Positions 26,329 to 34,849 of a DNA stretch of 64,000 nt are shown here, one piece after another (the first letter of the stretch is position 1; each line of letters begins with the position of its first letter). The stretch lies in the NCBI GenBank assembly GCA_934747805.1, contig CAKVHC010000002.1, forward strand, positions 62,001 to 126,000. The letters run 5' to 3'. The position numbers and the translations under genes are program-made. The stretch is from an uncultured Clostridia bacterium. GTDB lineage: Bacteria; Bacillota; Clostridia; Christensenellales; UBA1242. Below the pieces are notes generated by a model. That model did not search any database and was not told the origin of the DNA. It saw nothing but the letters and a program-made list of their open reading frames with translations.

Positions 26329-26907
26329 ATGTCAGAAGAAATTAAGACTGTTGAAACTAGTGAAGAACTAGTTGAAAAGAAAGCCCCTGCAAAGCGTACA
26401 CGCAAGACTGCAGTTAAGGCTGAAGCAGAAGTTGCTGCTACTGAAACTGTAGAAGTTGCACCAAAGGCTAAGAAAGCCCCTGTAAAGAAAACTACTAGCA
26501 AGAAAGTGGCTACAAACAAAGAACAAGTTTTCTGCGCAACTGGTAAACGTAAACGTTCAATCGCAAGAGTGCGTTTGACTGTCGGCACTGGCAAGATTAC
26601 AATCAATGGCAGAGATATTGAAGAATATTTGCCACTTGCCACTCTTCGTATCGTCGCTCGTCAACCATTGACATTGACTGGCACTGACAAGAGTGTTGAC
26701 GTTGAAGCCAACATCGTTGGTGGCGGTTTCACAGGTCAAGCAGGCGCATTGCGTCACGGCATTACACGTGCTTTGATGCTTTACAACCCAACTTTGAGAA
26801 CTGAACTTAAGAAAGCAGGCTTCGTAACTCGTGATGCTCGCATTAAGGAACGTAAGAAGTACGGTTTGAAGAAAGCTCGTAAAGCTCCACAATTCAGCAA
26901 ACGTTAA
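26329..26907 (+). CDS. rpsI: 30S ribosomal protein S9 with N-terminal extension
   Basis: A 192-residue protein against about 130 for typical S9. The S9 core begins near residue 66 (CATGKRKRSIARVRL) and ends in the conserved KKARKAPQFSKR tail that reaches the P-site tRNA. The first 62 residues are Ala-, Lys-, Glu- and Val-rich without aromatic residues, and are probably disordered. The start at 26329, just after the rplM stop, has an AGGGGGAT site, and no ATG lies at the core boundary, so the extension is probably translated. Confidence 0.95.
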   Translation: MSEEIKTVETSEELVEKKAPAKRTRKTAVKAEAEVAATETVEVAPKAKKAPVKKTTSKKVATNKEQVFCATGKRKRSIARVRLTVGTGKITINGRDIEEYLPLATLRIVARQPLTLTGTDKSVDVEANIVGGGFTGQAGALRHGITRALMLYNPTLRTELKKAGFVTRDARIKERKKYGLKKARKAPQFSKR

Positions 26908-26914
26908 TATGAAC

Positions 26915-26947
26915 AAAAAAGAGTGTATTCTTACACTCTTTTTTTTG
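26915..26947 (+). terminator. Terminator after rpsI
   Basis: AAAAGAGTGTA/TACACTCTTTT stem with a 4-nt loop and a T8 run. Confidence 0.85.
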
Positions 26948-27018
26948 TCATAATTTACACTCGTTTTATAGTATTATACGCAATCGAATCTTTATCCGAT
27001 AATTAAATAACTGTCCGT

Positions 27019-27690
27019 CTACTTTTTAATAGACATTACTTTGCCTGTGGATGCACTAATCAATACACCATAAGTTTGGTCTTTGCACGCAAACCCTATA
27101 TACCAATAATATTCACTCTGTTCACTAGAAAAGTCTTTCCAAATTTTAATGTACACTTCACCGCATAGTTCACCCTTTGAAATATGTGAGTCAAACTGGT
27201 TTTTCAGTGCGTTGTATGCAATTTTGATTGCTTCGCTTTGGTTTGTGGCAAAGTCTTTTGACACGCACACAAGATTGGCTTGTGCTTCAAAGTGGTCTTT
27301 GAACACTCGTACGCTAACAGTGGCAGTTTGTGGCACGTATATTTCTAGGTCGACAACATAGCCTGTTGAATAATCACTCTTCTCTATGTCGCCCTCGTAC
27401 TCAATGTTGTCCACCACAACGAAATAGTGTAGGGAAGTGTACGGAAGCGATTTGGCTGGCTCAAAACTAAACAGTGCAAAGTCGACCAATTTTTCCACCA
27501 CCCCGTCTGTCTGATATGGGTCTTCACGTCTGCCAGAAACAAGGGTGAAAAGGTTGTCCTTATCCTGACTGACGAAATATGAGTCACGGCTCTCCACAAT
27601 ATTTTTTTGCAATATCTTTAAGTTATCTTGTCCGCATCCACCTAGCATAAGTACCAGTGCGAGCATTGGTAATAAAAAAAACTTTTTCAT
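27019..27690 (-). CDS. Putative lipoprotein with PepSY-like end
   Basis: A 223-residue protein with a short basic, then hydrophobic signal and lipobox LGGC (Cys at about 19), so it is processed by Lgt/Lsp and held on the outer face of the membrane. The C-terminal region ends YGVLISASTGKVMSI, which recalls PepSY-like repeats. Otherwise I recognise nothing. It follows rpiB on the same strand by 45 bp with its own GAGG site. Confidence 0.65.
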   Translation of the reverse strand: MKKFFLLPMLALVLMLGGCGQDNLKILQKNIVESRDSYFVSQDKDNLFTLVSGRREDPYQTDGVVEKLVDFALFSFEPAKSLPYTSLHYFVVVDNIEYEGDIEKSDYSTGYVVDLEIYVPQTATVSVRVFKDHFEAQANLVCVSKDFATNQSEAIKIAYNALKNQFDSHISKGELCGEVYIKIWKDFSSEQSEYYWYIGFACKDQTYGVLISASTGKVMSIKK

Positions 27691-27735
27691 AAAAACCTCA
27701 TTGTATTTTATGAAAAAGTCAGTTTTAATAGAACA

Positions 27736-28167
27736 CTATTTGTCTAACAAATCGTTACGCTTTTGATAATGTCCACCATTGAAACGAGTGGTGATAAACG
27801 TTGCCGTTCTAATCTCAGCAGCAGTTTTGCCAGTCTGTCTTGCACCCAAGCATAGAACATTGGCATCGTTGTGCATACGTGCAGATTTCACAGTCTTAGT
27901 GTTGTCACCCAACACGGCACGAATGCCTTTAAATCTGTTGGCTTGCATTGTCATTCCGACACCAGAGCCGCATACTAATATCCCTCGATTTTCCTTGTCC
28001 TGCAACACCTTTTTACACAAAAGTTTGGCATAAGTGTTGTAGTCGTCGTCGCTGACGAAATCTTTTGCACCCACATCGATGGCAGAGATGCCAAACTTAG
28101 CGAGATATTTCACCAAACTATCTTTTAATTTCAGACCATTGTGGTCGCACCCAATGTAAACTTTCAT
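27736..28167 (-). CDS. rpiB: Ribose-5-phosphate isomerase B
   Basis: A 143-residue RpiB/LacAB-family enzyme interconverting ribose 5-phosphate and ribulose 5-phosphate. MKVYIGCDHNGLKLKDSL and the active-site segment GILVCGSGVGMTMQANRFKGIRA are present, with the catalytic Cys in VCGSG. A small insert-free C-terminus is normal. A good AAGGAG site is present. A non-oxidative pentose-phosphate enzyme near a degenerate transketolase raises the question of where the true transketolase lies; it is not in this window. Confidence 0.93.
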   Translation of the reverse strand: MKVYIGCDHNGLKLKDSLVKYLAKFGISAIDVGAKDFVSDDDYNTYAKLLCKKVLQDKENRGILVCGSGVGMTMQANRFKGIRAVLGDNTKTVKSARMHNDANVLCLGARQTGKTAAEIRTATFITTRFNGGHYQKRNDLLDK

Positions 28168-28261
28168 TGATTTCTCCTTACTTTATTATGCCGTTTTTCA
28201 AAACAAAAAGTCAACTAATTTTTAATATGCGAAAAAAACAATTTATTTTTTCTTTTAGATA

Positions 28262-28270
28262 TGCTATAAT
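28262..28270 (+). promoter_or_regulatory. Leaderless extended -10 promoter of TM2 gene
   Basis: TGc-TATAAT with the -10 at 28265-28270, 6 nt before the ATG; the -35 is weak. Confidence 0.5.
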
Positions 28271-28276
28271 CTACGT

Positions 28277-28753
28277 ATGAAACAGAAACTGACAAAGCGT
28301 TGCCCAAGATGCAACACCGAATTACCCATTGGCGTGAGTGTGTGCTATGACTGTGGTCTTAATTTTGACAAATTTAAAAATGCGACTAATGCCGAAGCAA
28401 AAAAAGCAATGCGAGCTGGTGAAAAAGACAGAGTTTTGAACTCACGCATTTTGCCTAGTGATGTTAGCAAAACAAAACTTTTGCTTGCATGCATATTCGG
28501 TGGGTTGTTTGGTGCACACGAGTTTATGGTGGGCAGATGGTTGAAAGGACTCATTTACACACTATTGACAGTCGTATCTCTAAGTTTGAGTGCGTTAGAA
28601 GTGTTTGGCGGACTAGAATCTCTCGCAATGCAATACGCAACCGAAATCATCTACACAGCATGGGCAATCGTATTTTTGATTTGGTTGGACGATTTGATAA
28701 GGATCATTTTCAATAGATACAAAGTTCCAGTTTCATTACCATATAAGGATTAA
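28277..28753 (+). CDS. Zinc-ribbon and TM2-domain membrane protein
   Basis: A 158-residue protein. Residues about 9-26 form a zinc ribbon, CPRCNTELPIGVSVCYDCG. The TM2-like domain follows, with KTKLLLACIFGGLFGAHEFMVGRWLKGLIYTLL (about 68-100) and a further hydrophobic segment at about 125-145. The function is unknown. The stop is 2 bp from mnmA, so both probably share the leaderless promoter upstream. Confidence 0.75.
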   Translation: MKQKLTKRCPRCNTELPIGVSVCYDCGLNFDKFKNATNAEAKKAMRAGEKDRVLNSRILPSDVSKTKLLLACIFGGLFGAHEFMVGRWLKGLIYTLLTVVSLSLSALEVFGGLESLAMQYATEIIYTAWAIVFLIWLDDLIRIIFNRYKVPVSLPYKD

Positions 28754-28755
28754 TT

Positions 28756-29859
28756 ATGTCAACAATAGTAGTAGGTCTTAGCGGTGGAGTGGATTCATCC
28801 GTTGCCGCATACCTTTTGAAACAGCAAGGTCACAACGTTATAGGAATGTTTATGCTCAACTGGGAAGACAGTGATGGCTCAGGCAGGTGCAATGCACAGG
28901 CGGATTTTGAAGATGCTCGCCGTGTGGCAGACAAAATCGGCATTCCATATTACACTGTAAATTATGCGAAAGAGTATTGGGACAAGGTGTTTCAATATTT
29001 CCTAGATGAATATAAGAACGGCTTTACGCCAAACCCTGATGTTCTGTGCAATCGAGAAATCAAGTTTGGACCTTTTTTGCAACACGCAATGGCAATCGGC
29101 GCAGACAAAATTGCCACAGGTCACTATGCAAAACTAGTTGAACGTGACGGTCAGTATTATCTGTACAAGGCAAAGGATCTAAACAAAGACCAGTCATATT
29201 TTTTGCATCAACTCAGCCAAGAGCAATTGTCAAAAACGCTGTTTCCATTGGATGAGATCGAGAAACCAAAGGTGAGAGAAATCGCCAAACAACTCGGACT
29301 TGTAACGGCTACGAAAAAGGATTCCACAGGCATATGTTTCATAGGGGAACGCAACTTTAGGCAGTTTATGAAGACATTTTTGCCAGCTCAACCAGGCGAG
29401 ATTCGTGATTTAAATGACAAAATGGTCGGTCACCACGAAGGCGTGATGTATTACACAATTGGACAACGCCGTGGATTGAACATTGGCGGCACAGCAGACG
29501 GAAATGGCGAGAGATGGTTCGTGGTGAGCAAGGACGTTAAGCGTAACATTCTTTATGTTAATGAAGGTGAATGCAAAGAAATGTTCAGTGACGGTCTAGT
29601 TATCAACAATATGCACTGGATTAACGGCACCCCACAACAAAAAACATTTGCCTGCAACATAAAATGCAGATATCGTCAGCCAGACCAAAAGTGCAAGGTC
29701 GAAGTCATCGATGACAATAAACTGGTCGTTCATTTTGACGAGTCACAACGCTCGGTCGCACTGGGTCAATACGGTGTGCTTTATGCCGATGACGGCATGT
29801 GCTTTGGTGGTGGCAGAATCGACGAGTTGATTCCTGTTGCCAACTGGACAAAAAAATAA
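28756..29859 (+). CDS. mnmA: tRNA-specific 2-thiouridylase MnmA
   Basis: A 367-residue enzyme that thiolates U34 of Glu, Gln and Lys tRNAs using sulfur from a cysteine desulfurase. The PP-loop is SGGVDSS (about residue 9), with catalytic Cys residues in NPDVLCNREIKF and TGICFIGER, then the central and C-terminal beta-barrel domains. The length is normal. The partner desulfurase could be the one at 57519. Confidence 0.96.
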   Translation: MSTIVVGLSGGVDSSVAAYLLKQQGHNVIGMFMLNWEDSDGSGRCNAQADFEDARRVADKIGIPYYTVNYAKEYWDKVFQYFLDEYKNGFTPNPDVLCNREIKFGPFLQHAMAIGADKIATGHYAKLVERDGQYYLYKAKDLNKDQSYFLHQLSQEQLSKTLFPLDEIEKPKVREIAKQLGLVTATKKDSTGICFIGERNFRQFMKTFLPAQPGEIRDLNDKMVGHHEGVMYYTIGQRRGLNIGGTADGNGERWFVVSKDVKRNILYVNEGECKEMFSDGLVINNMHWINGTPQQKTFACNIKCRYRQPDQKCKVEVIDDNKLVVHFDESQRSVALGQYGVLYADDGMCFGGGRIDELIPVANWTKK

Positions 29860-29868
29860 TGCAATTGC

Positions 29869-29899
29869 GAAAGTGAATCGTTATGGTTCACTTTTTTTG
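29869..29899 (+). terminator. Terminator after mnmA
   Basis: AAGTGAA/TTCACTT arms with a 9-nt loop and a T7 run, also usable by the convergent mazF gene. Confidence 0.75.
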
Positions 29900-29910
29900 T
29901 TGCATTATTC

Positions 29911-30252
29911 TTATAAACCAAGACTTATATACAACGCCTGGTCAATGCGATTCATAAACCCATCAGGTAGGTGAGTAACGAAAGTTTGTAAGCGCATTTT
30001 GTCCAACGTGCGAATCTGTTCAAGCAGAATTACGCTATCTTTTTTCAGTCCAAAAGTGCGAGCATCGAGTTCAATGTGTGTTGGCAATTTCGCCTTAGAA
30101 ATTTGGCTTGTGATTGCCGCAATTATGACAGTGGGGCTAAACTTGTTGCCGATGTCATTTTGCACAACTAAAACGGGACGTAAACCACCTTGCTCGCTAC
30201 CTACTACGGGACTCAAATCAGCATAGAAAATGTCGCCACGTTTTACTGTCAT
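29911..30252 (-). CDS. PemK/MazF-family endoribonuclease toxin
   Basis: A 113-residue SH3-like barrel toxin. It begins RGDIFYADLSPVVGSEQGGLRPVLVVQND and has AAITSQ and the EQIRTLDK motif, all matching active MazF/EndoA proteins with the catalytic Arg and Ser/Thr in place. It is expected to cut mRNA at short sequences. The start codon directly abuts the stop of the preceding small gene, and the GGAGATTAG site lies inside it, so translation is coupled. Confidence 0.92.
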   Translation of the reverse strand: MTVKRGDIFYADLSPVVGSEQGGLRPVLVVQNDIGNKFSPTVIIAAITSQISKAKLPTHIELDARTFGLKKDSVILLEQIRTLDKMRLQTFVTHLPDGFMNRIDQALYISLGL

Positions 30253-30468
30253 CTAATCTCCTAAAATAAACTTTTCTGTTAGTGTCAAACTATCTACCAC
30301 ATTGTATAGTTGGTCCAACTCACGCATAAGTGATAAATAGTCATTATCAGTGTATGCATAAAGCTGTGAGTTTGAGATTGTGTCAGTTGTGTTTTTAGAA
30401 TGTTTTTCCTTTGGTGTTTTGTCTATTTTTGCATATTCATTAGATAATTTATTAACGTTATATTTCAT
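30253..30468 (-). CDS. Putative antitoxin partner of PemK/MazF
   Basis: A 71-residue polar protein (MKYNVNKLSNEYAKI...) with a disordered Lys/Asn/Thr-rich first half and a helical C-terminal half, NDYLSLMRELDQLYNVVDSLTLTEKFIL. It lacks the AbrB-like and ribbon-helix-helix N-terminal DNA-binding patterns of MazE-type antitoxins. The antitoxin role is inferred only from its position and coupling to the toxin. An AGGGTGG site precedes the ATG. Confidence 0.6.
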   Translation of the reverse strand: MKYNVNKLSNEYAKIDKTPKEKHSKNTTDTISNSQLYAYTDNDYLSLMRELDQLYNVVDSLTLTEKFILGD

Positions 30469-30635
30469 ATTTTTACCACCCTTAAATTTTTTAAACTTTA
30501 ACTGATTTTAATTTGTGAAAAAATGTAATAAATATGTAAAAATATTTTGTCAAAAAAATAAATTAATTGTAAAAATAAAAGTGGTAAAATTATTTTATTA
30601 ATTATTAAATTGATTAAATATTTTTAAAACAAATA

Positions 30636-30676
30636 AAAAAATAGCGATAAAATATATTATTTCTTCGCTATTTTAT
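30636..30676 (-). terminator. Terminator after recX
   Basis: AAAATAGCGA/TCGCTATTTT arms with a 17-nt loop, in the 282-bp AT-rich gap 30469-30750, which otherwise shows no gene. Confidence 0.55.
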
Positions 30677-30750
30677 GTATTTTTTAAATCTTTTAATTAA
30701 TTTTTAATTTATACTAGTAAAATATTTAATAATTAAAAATAAAACAAAAT

Positions 30751-31365
30751 TTAATCATCTATTTGATTTTTATAATTTTTCAAACAACTATTAATTGTGT
30801 CCCATCCGTAGCCTTTATATTGTAAATGGCGAATAAGTTTTTCAATATTTTTTTGCTCAACTGTGTGACATGAAAAATATTTATCTACAATCTTTTTCGC
30901 TGAGTCAATGTCTTCAATTTCTGCTACACTTTCGTTAATGATTTCTGGGCTTATGCCTGCCTCAAAAAGTTTATTTTTGATATACGATTTTGACTTGGAT
31001 TTTTGCATGGAATTTGTGTACATTTTGGCATACGTTTCATCGCTGATAAGATTGTACGAAGACATCTTTTCGACTAGCTTATTTACTGTGTCTGATGAAT
31101 ATCCTTTTTTATATAAATATGTCCTTAATTGTTTGGCTGTTTTCAGCTGTCTTGACACAAAGTTCATTGCATTCGCACACGCAATCAACCACTCACTTTT
31201 TTCAACTGCATTTATGAACACTTGTGCATCAATCTCTGAGTTAAGTGTAATGCCAAATTCTAGCATAGCGTCAGCATGCAATTCAAATATTTCGCCCGTT
31301 TCACAAGTCGCTTTGAATATGTTGGGCTGTGTCTTTTTTGTGTTTTTTAACGAAATGATTTTCAT
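30751..31365 (-). CDS. recX: RecX-family RecA regulator
   Basis: A 204-residue protein. Tandem three-helix RecX repeats cover about residues 60-200, with RQLKTAKQLRTYLYKKGYSSDTVNKLVEKM, LISDETYAKMY and later SKSYIKNKLFEAGIS. RecX modulates RecA filaments. A longer frame to 31491 exists, but ATG 31365 (MKIISLKN) matches the family start and lies 7 nt after a -10 box, indicating a leaderless transcript. Divergent from cmk. Confidence 0.88.
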   Translation of the reverse strand: MKIISLKNTKKTQPNIFKATCETGEIFELHADAMLEFGITLNSEIDAQVFINAVEKSEWLIACANAMNFVSRQLKTAKQLRTYLYKKGYSSDTVNKLVEKMSSYNLISDETYAKMYTNSMQKSKSKSYIKNKLFEAGISPEIINESVAEIEDIDSAKKIVDKYFSCHTVEQKNIEKLIRHLQYKGYGWDTINSCLKNYKNQIDD

Positions 31366-31372
31366 ACACAAT

Positions 31373-31401
31373 ATTTTATCAAATGATTTACTTTTTGTCG
31401 A
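31373..31401 (-). promoter_or_regulatory. Leaderless promoter of recX
   Basis: Minus strand TCGACA (31401-31396), 17 nt, TAAAAT (31378-31373), 7 nt to the ATG; no ribosome binding site. Confidence 0.5.
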
Positions 31402-31450
31402 GCAAAGTGCTATACTTGAGATGAAGATTTTATAAAGGGGTTGATATAAA

Positions 31451-32113
31451 ATGATTACAATAACGATTGACGGGCCGTCAGGTTCAGGCAAGTCTACAGT
31501 TGCCGACGTGTTGGCAAAAAAGTTGGGGATAAACCATTTAAATACGGGTGCTTTGTATCGTGCAGTGACTTACGGTTGTCTGCAGGCGGGTATCCGTCCA
31601 GATGAGAATGACAAGATATCCGATTACATAGCCAATTGTGGATTGAACGTAAAATTCGTGGGTGACGAACAAAGGGTGTATCTAGGTGAACAAGACGTTA
31701 CGCCTTATCTTCGCCAAAACGAAATCAGTGTTCAATCACCATTGTATTCCGTTAGTCCAAGTGTTAGATATGGCTTGACTGATTTCTCACGCAAGCTTAG
31801 CAGCGAAATGAACATAATTTTAGACGGCAGAGATAGTGGCAGTTTTGTCCTGCCAAATGCGGATTACAAGTTCTATCTTGATGCCAGCGTGACTGAGCGT
31901 GCACGTCGTCGCCAGCTAGAACTCAGAGCCAAAGGCGAAGACGTCAATCTCGACACACTCGTCCAGCAGCTGAGCGAACGTGACGAATTTGACAAGCATA
32001 AGAAGGTAGCACCGCTCGTTGTTCCAAAGAATGCAATCATCATTGACAACACGCACTTAAACCTTGAGCAAACGGCAGAAGAGATGTTAAAATATATCAA
32101 AATGCCAAAATAA
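31451..32113 (+). CDS. cmk: Cytidylate kinase
   Basis: A 220-residue kinase that phosphorylates CMP and dCMP. It has P-loop DGPSGSGKST (about 7-16), HLNTGALYRA for the base-binding region, DGRDSGSFVLPNADYKFYLDAS and the LID-like RARRRQLELRAKGE. Note DGRDSG where DGRDIG is usual. An AAAGGGG site precedes the ATG. Single gene followed by a terminator. Confidence 0.95.
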   Translation: MITITIDGPSGSGKSTVADVLAKKLGINHLNTGALYRAVTYGCLQAGIRPDENDKISDYIANCGLNVKFVGDEQRVYLGEQDVTPYLRQNEISVQSPLYSVSPSVRYGLTDFSRKLSSEMNIILDGRDSGSFVLPNADYKFYLDASVTERARRRQLELRAKGEDVNLDTLVQQLSERDEFDKHKKVAPLVVPKNAIIIDNTHLNLEQTAEEMLKYIKMPK

Positions 32114-32129
32114 ATACAGTTTTTTCATA

Positions 32130-32158
32130 AAAAATGGTCTTTTCAGGGCCATTTTTTG
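32130..32158 (+). terminator. Terminator after cmk
   Basis: AAAAAATGG/CCATTTTTT stem with a T-rich tail. Confidence 0.65.
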
Positions 32159-32179
32159 TGTAAATTTTGAAATTAGGTA

Positions 32180-32208
32180 TTGAAAAATGGAAAATATGGT
32201 GGTATAAT
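32180..32208 (+). promoter_or_regulatory. Promoter of gene 32243
   Basis: TTGAAA (32180-32185), 17 nt, TATAAT (32203-32208), with a short leader containing GGAAGGG. Confidence 0.65.
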
Positions 32209-32242
32209 AGCTCCAGAAAAACAAAAAAAGGAAGGGTATTTT

Positions 32243-33499
32243 ATGGCAAACACAAAGCAGATTAGTGGTCACAAACTCAATCCAGATGGCAGAATGCAAC
32301 CTGCATACAACAGACCTAAGCGTTTTTTCCGCACTCTTTTTAGAAAAGTATTGTTGCCTTCACTCATCACAGCAGGCATTGTTGTGGGCGCATTTGCCCT
32401 TATTCCAGCACTTTCAACTGCTGTCAGCCTAACTTTTGCTAACGCAGCACTCATTGGCGCAGGCACATTTGCAGCCACTAGCACACTTATTGGTGGTGGC
32501 ACTCTCATTCACGAGAAGGCAAGTGCTCGTCGTCGTGTGAAGAGAGCTTTGAAGAAAAACATTCAATTAGAAGCAATGAATTTCATTCAACCTGAAACAG
32601 TATTAAATAACGGCAACCCAGTATACGCCAATGGTCTCAATCCACCACGTCACGGCAAAGGTTTCTGGCGTCGTCGTAACATGCTTTATCAATATCTAAA
32701 GCAAAACCGCAACTGCGATCCTGAAAGCCCAACATCAAATCAAGCACTCGTTCAACGCATTATCGACGGCAATGAAACCAATAAATTCATCGACTTGGTT
32801 GTATTGGCAGCAAAACGTGGCTATCTAGGTGACAAATCTAGGGATGCTGTTAAAAATAGAGAAAATAAGCAAAAACTCAAAAACTTGAGAAACCTAAGCG
32901 AAAGCGATGCTGATCAATTGATGGAAGACGTGTTTGGCATTGAAAACCATTTCAAGACTTTGGGCGGCTATCAAGCTAGACCAGTCAAGACATCTTCACG
33001 CAAGTCAACGAAAACTGCACCTGAAATGAATGAAGAAGAAGCATATGCCGACAGCTTGAGTCAACAACCAATAGCTGGCGCTCAGCCTCAGTTAACACCT
33101 GAACAGCTTGCTGCATATATTCAAGCAATGAACTCACAGCCACAACCAGCACCAGCACAACCAACAGCACCAGTCGAACCAAACTCATACACATCAGTCC
33201 CTGAGGAAAAAGGAAGTTTGGTCAGAGCAGTTCTATCCAACCCAACTCATACCCCTGCTTCTAAACCAGCAGTTGAAGAAGACCATGTAGTAATTGACGA
33301 TAAATCACTCGTCAAGTCAATTGTTGAAGGGACACCAGAGCCAGCACCAGTAGTAAAAAAGGCTGCTGCTACAGCGGATGATGTAATTGCAAAGAAGAAA
33401 AGTCTTGAGGAAGAATTAAGAAAAGCTCAAGCAGAAGCACCAAAACCAGCACCTGAAAAAAGACCTCTTGTAACACTAAGTGGTATAAAATTGAGATAA
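32243..33499 (+). CDS. Membrane protein with Pro/Ala-rich cytosolic tail, unknown
   Basis: A 418-residue protein. Two hydrophobic segments (about 33-58 and 65-85, Ala/Gly/Leu-rich) follow a basic N-terminus with RFFRTLFRK. Next comes a soluble region with several Lys/Arg patches (about 90-270). The second half is Pro-, Ala- and Gln-rich low complexity with repeated PAP/QP. I recognise no family. ATG 32243 was chosen for its GGAAGGG site; an open frame from 32180 covers the promoter. Confidence 0.6.
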   Translation: MANTKQISGHKLNPDGRMQPAYNRPKRFFRTLFRKVLLPSLITAGIVVGAFALIPALSTAVSLTFANAALIGAGTFAATSTLIGGGTLIHEKASARRRVKRALKKNIQLEAMNFIQPETVLNNGNPVYANGLNPPRHGKGFWRRRNMLYQYLKQNRNCDPESPTSNQALVQRIIDGNETNKFIDLVVLAAKRGYLGDKSRDAVKNRENKQKLKNLRNLSESDADQLMEDVFGIENHFKTLGGYQARPVKTSSRKSTKTAPEMNEEEAYADSLSQQPIAGAQPQLTPEQLAAYIQAMNSQPQPAPAQPTAPVEPNSYTSVPEEKGSLVRAVLSNPTHTPASKPAVEEDHVVIDDKSLVKSIVEGTPEPAPVVKKAAATADDVIAKKKSLEEELRKAQAEAPKPAPEKRPLVTLSGIKLR

Positions 33500-33505
33500 A
33501 GTATT

Positions 33506-33535
33506 GTAAAAATGTCGCCTGTGCGACATTTTTTT
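33506..33535 (+). terminator. Terminator after gene 32243
   Basis: AAAAATGTCGC/GCGACATTTTT stem with a 4-nt loop. Confidence 0.8.
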
Positions 33536-33547
33536 GACACATATCAT

Positions 33548-33576
33548 TTGACAAGCGAATAGAAAGAGAATAAGAT
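33548..33576 (+). promoter_or_regulatory. Leaderless promoter of lgt
   Basis: TTGACA (33548-33553), 17 nt, TAAGAT (33571-33576), 6 nt to the ATG; no ribosome binding site. Confidence 0.65.
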
Positions 33577-33582
33577 TTAGTT

Positions 33583-34362
33583 ATGAAAAATTATTTCACC
33601 ATAGGTTCGTTAGAGATTCATTATTATGGTGTGCTTATGGCATCGGCAATGCTAATTGGCATTTTTTTGGCTTATGGCATCAGCAATCGAAAGGACATCA
33701 AGAGAGAGTCCATCTTCGACCTTGCTCTCATTGTGCTGCCACTTGCCGTGTTGGGTGCACGCACATACTATTGCATCTTCAGTGATTATCATTACACATT
33801 TGCAGAGTTTTGGCAGATAAACAAAGGCGGTCTTGCCATTTATGGCGGAGTGATAGGCGGTTTTATCGGCGTCGTAATTTTCAGCCTTATCAAGAAAAAA
33901 GATATTCGTTCGGTGTGTGACGTCATCGCTCCGTCACTCATTCTAGGGCAGGCAATCGGTCGTTGGGGCAATTTTATCAACCAAGAGGCCTACGGCTATG
34001 TAATCAATAACCCAAAATGGCAATTTTTCCCTGCTGGCGTGGAAATCGATGGCGTTTGGCATTTGGCGACTTTCTTCTATGAGTCGATGTGGAACTTGGT
34101 TGTCTTTGCAATAGTACTTACAATATTTTTCAAAACTAAATCAAAGGGCACGACAACGGCATGGTATCTCATACTTTATGGGCTGGGTCGTACCGTCATT
34201 GAAGGACTTCGCACCGACAGTCTATACATTGGCAACACAGGCATCCGTGTGTCACAGGCCTTGAGCGTTGTGCTCATTTTGTGCGGAATTGGTATGCTTA
34301 TCTACAATCTTGTCAAAAATAAGAAGACTAAGGTTGTAGAAAGTGACTCGAACAAAGTATAA
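33583..34362 (+). CDS. lgt: Prolipoprotein diacylglyceryl transferase
   Basis: A 259-residue membrane enzyme that transfers diacylglyceryl to lipobox Cys. About seven helices. It has HYYGVLMA near the start, GLAIYGGVIGG (about 84-94) and the hallmark GQAIGRWGNFINQEAYG (about 125-141). It would process the lipoprotein at 27019. Its 3' end overlaps the next gene by 20 bases, so they are probably co-transcribed. Confidence 0.96.
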   Translation: MKNYFTIGSLEIHYYGVLMASAMLIGIFLAYGISNRKDIKRESIFDLALIVLPLAVLGARTYYCIFSDYHYTFAEFWQINKGGLAIYGGVIGGFIGVVIFSLIKKKDIRSVCDVIAPSLILGQAIGRWGNFINQEAYGYVINNPKWQFFPAGVEIDGVWHLATFFYESMWNLVVFAIVLTIFFKTKSKGTTTAWYLILYGLGRTVIEGLRTDSLYIGNTGIRVSQALSVVLILCGIGMLIYNLVKNKKTKVVESDSNKV

Positions 34363-34837
34363 TTTTTATGTCTTATTTACCATTATATTTTGCATAAATT
34401 TCGCCATAAACTTGGCGATATATTTGATATGGCGACAATCTGAATTGCTCAGATTTGATTATGCGGTGTATCAGATTTTGGCGACGATTTCGGTTGTGCT
34501 TATATTGCGTGGTTTCGCACTAAAAATTGATTCCAGTCTGCTGCTCGGCATATTCTATCTCGGCGTTTCAATAATCGGTTTTTTCAATATCCTCGCAAGA
34601 GTGCCTTATGGCACGTTGTGGCCTTACTATTTTCTGATTTGTGCTTTTGCCAATTTCATCAATAGAATTGTCTTTTTCGACAGACTGCAAGGTTTTTTTG
34701 CCATAATTTGTACATTAATTTTTATAATTTCTTTGTGTTTTAACTTGAAATTATTCGGCTGGTTGTGTTATACTATACTCGTATTGATAACCATATCCGC
34801 CAGCGTTATGTTTTTGGCATTGCGCACCAAGCGTTAG
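34343..34837 (+). CDS. Hypothetical membrane protein
   Basis: A 164-residue, very hydrophobic protein with about five predicted helices. GTG 34343 overlaps the end of lgt; an internal ATG would lose the first helix. I recognise no family. It lies between lgt and the DivIVA-like gene with 12 bp to the latter, so an envelope or division role is a weak inference. Confidence 0.6.
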   Translation: MTRTKYNFYVLFTIIFCINFAINLAIYLIWRQSELLRFDYAVYQILATISVVLILRGFALKIDSSLLLGIFYLGVSIIGFFNILARVPYGTLWPYYFLICAFANFINRIVFFDRLQGFFAIICTLIFIISLCFNLKLFGWLCYTILVLITISASVMFLALRTKR

Positions 34838-34849
34838 AAGGAGTTTTTT

